Positions 40,471 through 44,015 of a DNA stretch of 44,015 nucleotides are shown one piece after another. The notes beneath the pieces were generated by a model. That model worked only from the letters and a program-made list of their open reading frames with translations, was not told where the DNA came from and searched no databases. A program made the translations under genes and the position numbers. Each line of letters begins with the position of its first letter. The stretch's first letter is position 1. The stretch comes from CAZHZT01 sp964537285 (GTDB lineage Bacteria; Bacteroidota; Bacteroidia; Chitinophagales; Saprospiraceae), in NCBI GenBank assembly GCA_964537285.1, contig CAZHZT010000037.1, positions 1-44,015 of the forward strand, in the 5' to 3' direction.

Positions 40471-40579
40471 GTTCTTTGACAAATTGTGTGGAACTTCGAA
40501 ATGATAACCCTTGAATGCCCTTGTGGTTGAAAGGGTTATCATTTTGAAGTTCCATTTTCCACAATTTATGTCAAAGAAC
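40471..40579 (-). repeat. Palindromic element family 1, copy 4 (inverse orientation)
   Basis: 109 bp. Read on the minus strand it matches copies 1-3: GTTCTTTGACATAAATTGTG, stem GGAACTTC and GATAACCCTT with AAGGGTTATC, loop CCACAAGGGCATTC. Copy 1 has GATAAGCCTT/AAGGCTTATC at the same place, a paired change. It ends 67 nt before the tsaD start. Confidence 0.87.
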
Positions 40580-40646
40580 TAAAATATTTCTGCCGGAAGC
40601 AAAGAATTACCTTTGGGACACCCTCTTAAAATTAAGCTTTATTGAA

Positions 40647-41642
40647 ATGTATTTATTAGCGATAGAATCCTCTTGCGATGATACTTCTGCTGCCGTTTTA
40701 AAAAATGGAGTAATATTGAGTAATGTAGTAACCAGTCAGATCGAGCATGAAAAATATGGCGGAGTCGTTCCCGAAGTAGCATCAAGAGCTCACATGATCA
40801 ATATTGTTCCTGTTGTAGACACGGCTTTGGAAAAAGCGAAAATTAACTCTAAAGATTTAAATGCGATTGCTTTTACCAGAGGACCCGGTCTGATGGGAGC
40901 CTTAATTGTAGGTGTTTCCTTTGCGAAAGCTTTTGCGCTGGCACTTGATATTCCCCTCATTGAGGTCAATCATCTTCAGGCCCATGTGCTGGCTCATTTT
41001 ATTGAAGAGCCAAAGCCTGATTTTCCTTTTTTGTGCCTAACCGTTTCAGGCGGACACACTCAGATTGTGCTGGTAAAAGATCCCCTGGACATGGAGATCA
41101 TTGGCCAAACCAGAGATGATGCAGCAGGTGAAGCCTTTGATAAAACGGGCAAAATGCTGGAGCTAGGCTACCCTGCAGGCCCTGTTGTCGATAAATTAGC
41201 AAGGGAAGGAGAACCCATATTTGATTTTCCAGAACCTGAGATCCCGGGGCTTGACTTTAGCTTTAGCGGATTGAAAACTGCGGTCATGTATTTCCTTCAA
41301 CGAGAAATAAAGCAAAACCCCAATTTTATTAAAGAAAACCTGAACAATCTTTGTGCATCTATTCAGCACCGGATTGTTTCTATTCTAATCAATAAACTGA
41401 AGAAAGCCGCTAAACAAACAGGCATTAAAGAAGTAGCTATTGCAGGAGGAGTATCGGCCAACTCTCTTCTTCGTAGTTCTTTACAAAAAACTGGCGAAGC
41501 TCTGGACTGGCAAACTTATATTCCCCGTTTCGAATATTGTACAGATAACGCTGCTATGATCGGAATGGCGGCTTACTTCAAATATCTTAAAGGAGAATTC
41601 GCTGCACAAAATATTACTCCTTTAGCTAGATATGCGTTTTAA
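40647..41642 (+). CDS. tsaD: tRNA N6-adenosine threonylcarbamoyltransferase
   Basis: 331 aa, full length, Kae1/TsaD family. The N-terminal LAIESSCDDTSAAV, the central FTRGPGLMGALIVG, the metal-binding H109 and H113 in NHLQAHVLAH, the SGGHTQ loop and the C-terminal FEYCTDNAAMIGMAA are all present. With TsaB and TsaE it transfers the threonylcarbamoyl group to A37 of tRNAs that read ANN codons. The partners are not in this window. It starts downstream of three palindromes. Confidence 0.97.
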   Translation: MYLLAIESSCDDTSAAVLKNGVILSNVVTSQIEHEKYGGVVPEVASRAHMINIVPVVDTALEKAKINSKDLNAIAFTRGPGLMGALIVGVSFAKAFALALDIPLIEVNHLQAHVLAHFIEEPKPDFPFLCLTVSGGHTQIVLVKDPLDMEIIGQTRDDAAGEAFDKTGKMLELGYPAGPVVDKLAREGEPIFDFPEPEIPGLDFSFSGLKTAVMYFLQREIKQNPNFIKENLNNLCASIQHRIVSILINKLKKAAKQTGIKEVAIAGGVSANSLLRSSLQKTGEALDWQTYIPRFEYCTDNAAMIGMAAYFKYLKGEFAAQNITPLARYAF

Positions 41643-41676
41643 TTAATAGCCCCAAGGAAGTGTATCTTTAGAATGG

Positions 41677-43434
41677 TTACCGCCTAATAAAAGAACGCGT
41701 GAACACACCTTCGTCTGACGTAAATTTCAACCAATACTGCCCTGGTGTCAGTTCAGAAATATCCATAACCGTCTGAAACAGGCCTCCCTTAAGGTTCCGT
41801 TTTTCCGTTTTGTGCACACGCCCTAATACATCAAAGATTTGGATAGTAAATTGATTTCCGGAAACCAATCGCTCTGACTGAATATTCAATACTGCATTAG
41901 CTGGATTTGGAAATACACGTAAAGGATTAGAAGCATTGAAATAAACTTCCTCGGTACTTGTGGTAATAGCGATCACCTCCTTGTGATTATCCTCTGGGGT
42001 CCTGTCAAAATAATGATTTGGGGCGGTGATAGTCAAAGAAACCGTTATGGTTTCGTTAGGGCCTATTCCATAAGCCCCGACACAAACGGTATCCAGAAGG
42101 GTCAGACTTTGCCCCTGTTGAAGGTTCAATCCATTTATATATTTATGATTTCGCTCTCTGAGGCAGTTAAACTGCCCTAAAAGCTGGGAAGCAATTGTGT
42201 AATTCTGAACTGGCTGCGCACTGTTGTTTGTCACGGTATACTCAACAATAGCACATCCGGATAAATCATAAATCGTATCATTTTGATTATAAATCATCGT
42301 ATCTACAATTTCAGGGCCTTCCAGTAAGGTTAAATCCGAAAATTCTAAATCCGGCCCCAGGAAAGCTGGATCTTCAAAAATAGGGACTGATTTGATAAAT
42401 CCTTGCCGAGACCATTGATTAGATTCTACGGAAGCCTTTTGTTCGCCAATGAGGTATAGATGCGTATCATCTGCCACTATATTCTTAATCTTTGTACGAA
42501 GTCGGTCAAATACAAAAGAGCCTTCCAGCTCATAAGTTGAGCCGCTTAGTTGTATAACTTCCTGAGGAGCAAAGTCTGAGTGAGTTTCATACAAAAATAC
42601 ATTATCTGCATTGGTTTCTATTCGATGAAATAAATCCCCCGGGTTTAAAAATCCATCATAAACTTGCTGATTTTGATCACTTGTATTATATACCAACAAG
42701 TTACCGGGACGCAACAAAAGAACATTATCCTCCACAACCGTCATATCCAGGATTTCAGTGTTGCTGCTAACTTGATAAAGTACATCGCCCTGTAAATTGG
42801 TTATAACCGCTTCCGAAAAGGTACTCATAACCAGCAGCGTGTCTTGCAGCAGTTGAAGACCAAGGAATTCACCTCCCAGATCGTAGTGTTTTTGTTGTAG
42901 ATATTGGCCATTTTCATCCAGCCAAACCAGATAGTCTTTTGAGATAAGTCCGATTTGATTGTTTGGTAAAAGGGCAATTTGAGGAGGGTTAGAAGCATTT
43001 TCAATAAAATCCTGATAAAGGCTATCCGGAAGATAGGAATCAAAATTCACCTCTCCGCTTTCGGCCTCCAAGCCCCTAACACGGATGCCCCTTGAAAAAA
43101 CGAGGTCGTCACCATCACGCCATTTACTGCAGCTGATCAAAGTGGAATCAACTTCCCGAAATACAAGGCTGGTTACCTCTTCAACACCTTCGTAGAATGT
43201 TTGAATAAACCCAGGTTCATTTTCATTGTTAGGATCCAGAGAAACGACCATACCTCCGCAAACGCTTATGCTTTGAGCAGCATAAACCCTTCCTTCGTTG
43301 ACTACTGCGGCATTCAGTTCCATGTAATCTTCGCTGGAAAAAAGGTATTCCAGTTCACTGTTTTGAGCAATTAAATGGTCATTGAAAAAAAACAGCCCGA
43401 CGAAAAGAGCAATGAAGTAAAAAATTGTTTTCAT
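41677..43434 (-). CDS. Secreted propeller-like protein with T9SS type A sorting domain
   Basis: 585 aa from the ATG at 43434 (MKTIFYFIALFVGLFFFNDH, cleavage near LIAQ); an ATG at 43461 would add nine residues. The mature N-terminal half has short beta-strand repeats with aromatic residues typical of beta propellers (GRVYAAQSISVCGGMVVSLD, LLVYNTSDQNQQVYDGF). Then comes a CARDB/Ig-like region (about 370-490, AIVEYTVTNNSAQPVQNYTI) and a type A sorting domain (LRVFPNPANAVLNIQS, IFDVLGRVHKTEKR, LTPGQYWLKF). No catalytic motif is recognised. It converges with tsaD across 34 nt. Confidence 0.85.
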   Translation of the reverse strand: MKTIFYFIALFVGLFFFNDHLIAQNSELEYLFSSEDYMELNAAVVNEGRVYAAQSISVCGGMVVSLDPNNENEPGFIQTFYEGVEEVTSLVFREVDSTLISCSKWRDGDDLVFSRGIRVRGLEAESGEVNFDSYLPDSLYQDFIENASNPPQIALLPNNQIGLISKDYLVWLDENGQYLQQKHYDLGGEFLGLQLLQDTLLVMSTFSEAVITNLQGDVLYQVSSNTEILDMTVVEDNVLLLRPGNLLVYNTSDQNQQVYDGFLNPGDLFHRIETNADNVFLYETHSDFAPQEVIQLSGSTYELEGSFVFDRLRTKIKNIVADDTHLYLIGEQKASVESNQWSRQGFIKSVPIFEDPAFLGPDLEFSDLTLLEGPEIVDTMIYNQNDTIYDLSGCAIVEYTVTNNSAQPVQNYTIASQLLGQFNCLRERNHKYINGLNLQQGQSLTLLDTVCVGAYGIGPNETITVSLTITAPNHYFDRTPEDNHKEVIAITTSTEEVYFNASNPLRVFPNPANAVLNIQSERLVSGNQFTIQIFDVLGRVHKTEKRNLKGGLFQTVMDISELTPGQYWLKFTSDEGVFTRSFIRR

Positions 43435-43905
43435 AATATAAAAATTTTTGATTTTTCTCAATTTAATAGAAATTAATACGCAAGGCAGAAGTAAAATGGG
43501 GATTGTAGTTTAGTTTGCAGGAAGGAGAAGAAAAAAGGGTAGTGGGTCAAAAATGTGGACAGTTGCTTGCAAACACTTTAACATGGGGCCTTGAAAACTA
43601 TGTATCAACGGATTCACCCCACTACCGAAAAAAGAATGGAAATGATAATTCGTGACAGATCCTATGCTAAAAAATAACCGAAAAACTCAACGATATATTA
43701 GACTTGTCCTGCACAAGCAATTCCCCAAGGTTTTCTGTAAAAGAGATCAGACCCGTGAAATTCGATGGTGGCTAACAACTTCCCCAAAATAGTCTGATAG
43801 CAGGGCAATCAAATTTTGTGCATAAAGTCCAGAAGTGAACTTAGTACTTTGTAACCTAAGATTAGTATCTAATAAACTAACGAGCTATTCAACTGTTCTT
43901 ACGAC
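43435..43905. other. Intergenic region without recognised gene
   Basis: 471 nt between two divergent genes. The only structure I see is a 9-bp inverted repeat GGTAGTGGG / CCCACTACC (43538-43546 and 43618-43626) with a long loop, and TAACCTAAGATTAGTA near 43853, similar to the ends of the repeat at 22422. Promoters for both genes must lie here. Confidence 0.5.
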
Positions 43906-44015
43906 ATGCCTGTTACCGCTAGACATATAGGTGTTTTTATCATATTCCTTCTTTTTTGCTGTAAGGTTTATCCGCAAAACCAACCCGCTGTTGATTCTCT
44001 CCTGAAAGTATTACA
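43906..44015 (+). CDS. Start of a secreted or membrane protein (3' partial)
   Basis: From the ATG at 43906 the frame stays open to the end of the window (36 codons). It reads as a signal peptide, MPVTARHIGVFIIFLLFCCK then VYPQ, followed by NQPAVDSLLKVL. A mature start of the type Q-x-x-x-DSLLKVL is common in Bacteroidota TPR-containing sensor kinases and regulators, so this is a possible identity, but too little is visible to decide. Confidence 0.6.
   Translation, partial: MPVTARHIGVFIIFLLFCCKVYPQNQPAVDSLLKVL

Noticed and set aside
23681..40579. CRISPR-like array from the repeated palindromes
   Set aside because: The copies are separated by kilobases of genes, are about 110 bp long and have no regular spacers or cas genes.

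Overview
The window comes from a Bacteroidota chromosome, most likely the Saprospiria/Chitinophagia side of the phylum. That placement is inferred from gene content, not from a marker gene. The evidence is: many secreted proteins with type IX secretion system (T9SS) C-terminal sorting domains (type A on five proteins, type B on two), three PorP/SprF-type and OmpA-like envelope proteins, SprB repeats, a UbiA-family prenyltransferase next to KdsC, weak ribosome binding sites with occasional TTG starts, and AT-rich intergenic DNA. No rRNA, tRNA or CRISPR array was seen.

Layout. 1-833: the 3' end of a fasciclin-repeat secreted protein. 976-4290: a large Clp/HSP100-type AAA+ ATPase with an unusual C-terminus. 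4403-6989: a small HTH protein, then kdsC, a UbiA-type prenyltransferase and maf. 7125-8909: a secreted peptidyl-arginine/agmatine deiminase-type enzyme. 9138-10648: a LytTR regulator and an IS5-type insertion sequence. 10819-21520: a giant modular T9SS cargo gene of about 3,560 codons, interrupted by one frameshift and one in-frame TAG. 21757-22350: coaE on the minus strand. 22643-29230: envelope genes (PorP/SprF, a type B cargo protein, a second PorP/SprF, and a TPR-PD40-OmpA protein). 29441-34619: pirin, a small secreted-protein relic split by a MITE-like element, a GNAT acetyltransferase, a small membrane protein, an Rpn-type nuclease and hemN. 34785-37680: two more T9SS cargo proteins. 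38335-41642: aroC, bactofilin and tsaD. 41677-43434: another T9SS cargo protein. 43906-end: the start of a further secreted or membrane protein.

How the genes relate. Housekeeping genes (kdsC, maf, coaE, hemN, aroC, tsaD) stand singly or in pairs between surface and secretion genes. The block 23987-29230 (type B cargo, PorP/SprF, OmpA-like peptidoglycan-binding protein) looks like one transcription unit in which a cargo is encoded with its probable outer-membrane partner and a periplasmic anchor.

The intergenic DNA is remarkable. It carries at least two families of long palindromic elements. Family 1 has four full copies of about 110 bp with a conserved loop and compensated stem changes. Family 2 has copies of about 140-170 bp with nearly perfect 21-39 bp inner arms and short outer inverted repeats. 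There is also a 160-bp MITE-like element flanked by CTAG, and several single hairpins. The best candidates for something undescribed are these palindrome families, the AAA+ protein whose C-terminus resembles a peptide chain release factor without its GGQ catalytic domain, and the giant protein in which seven-bladed FG-GAP propellers are nested inside SprB domains.
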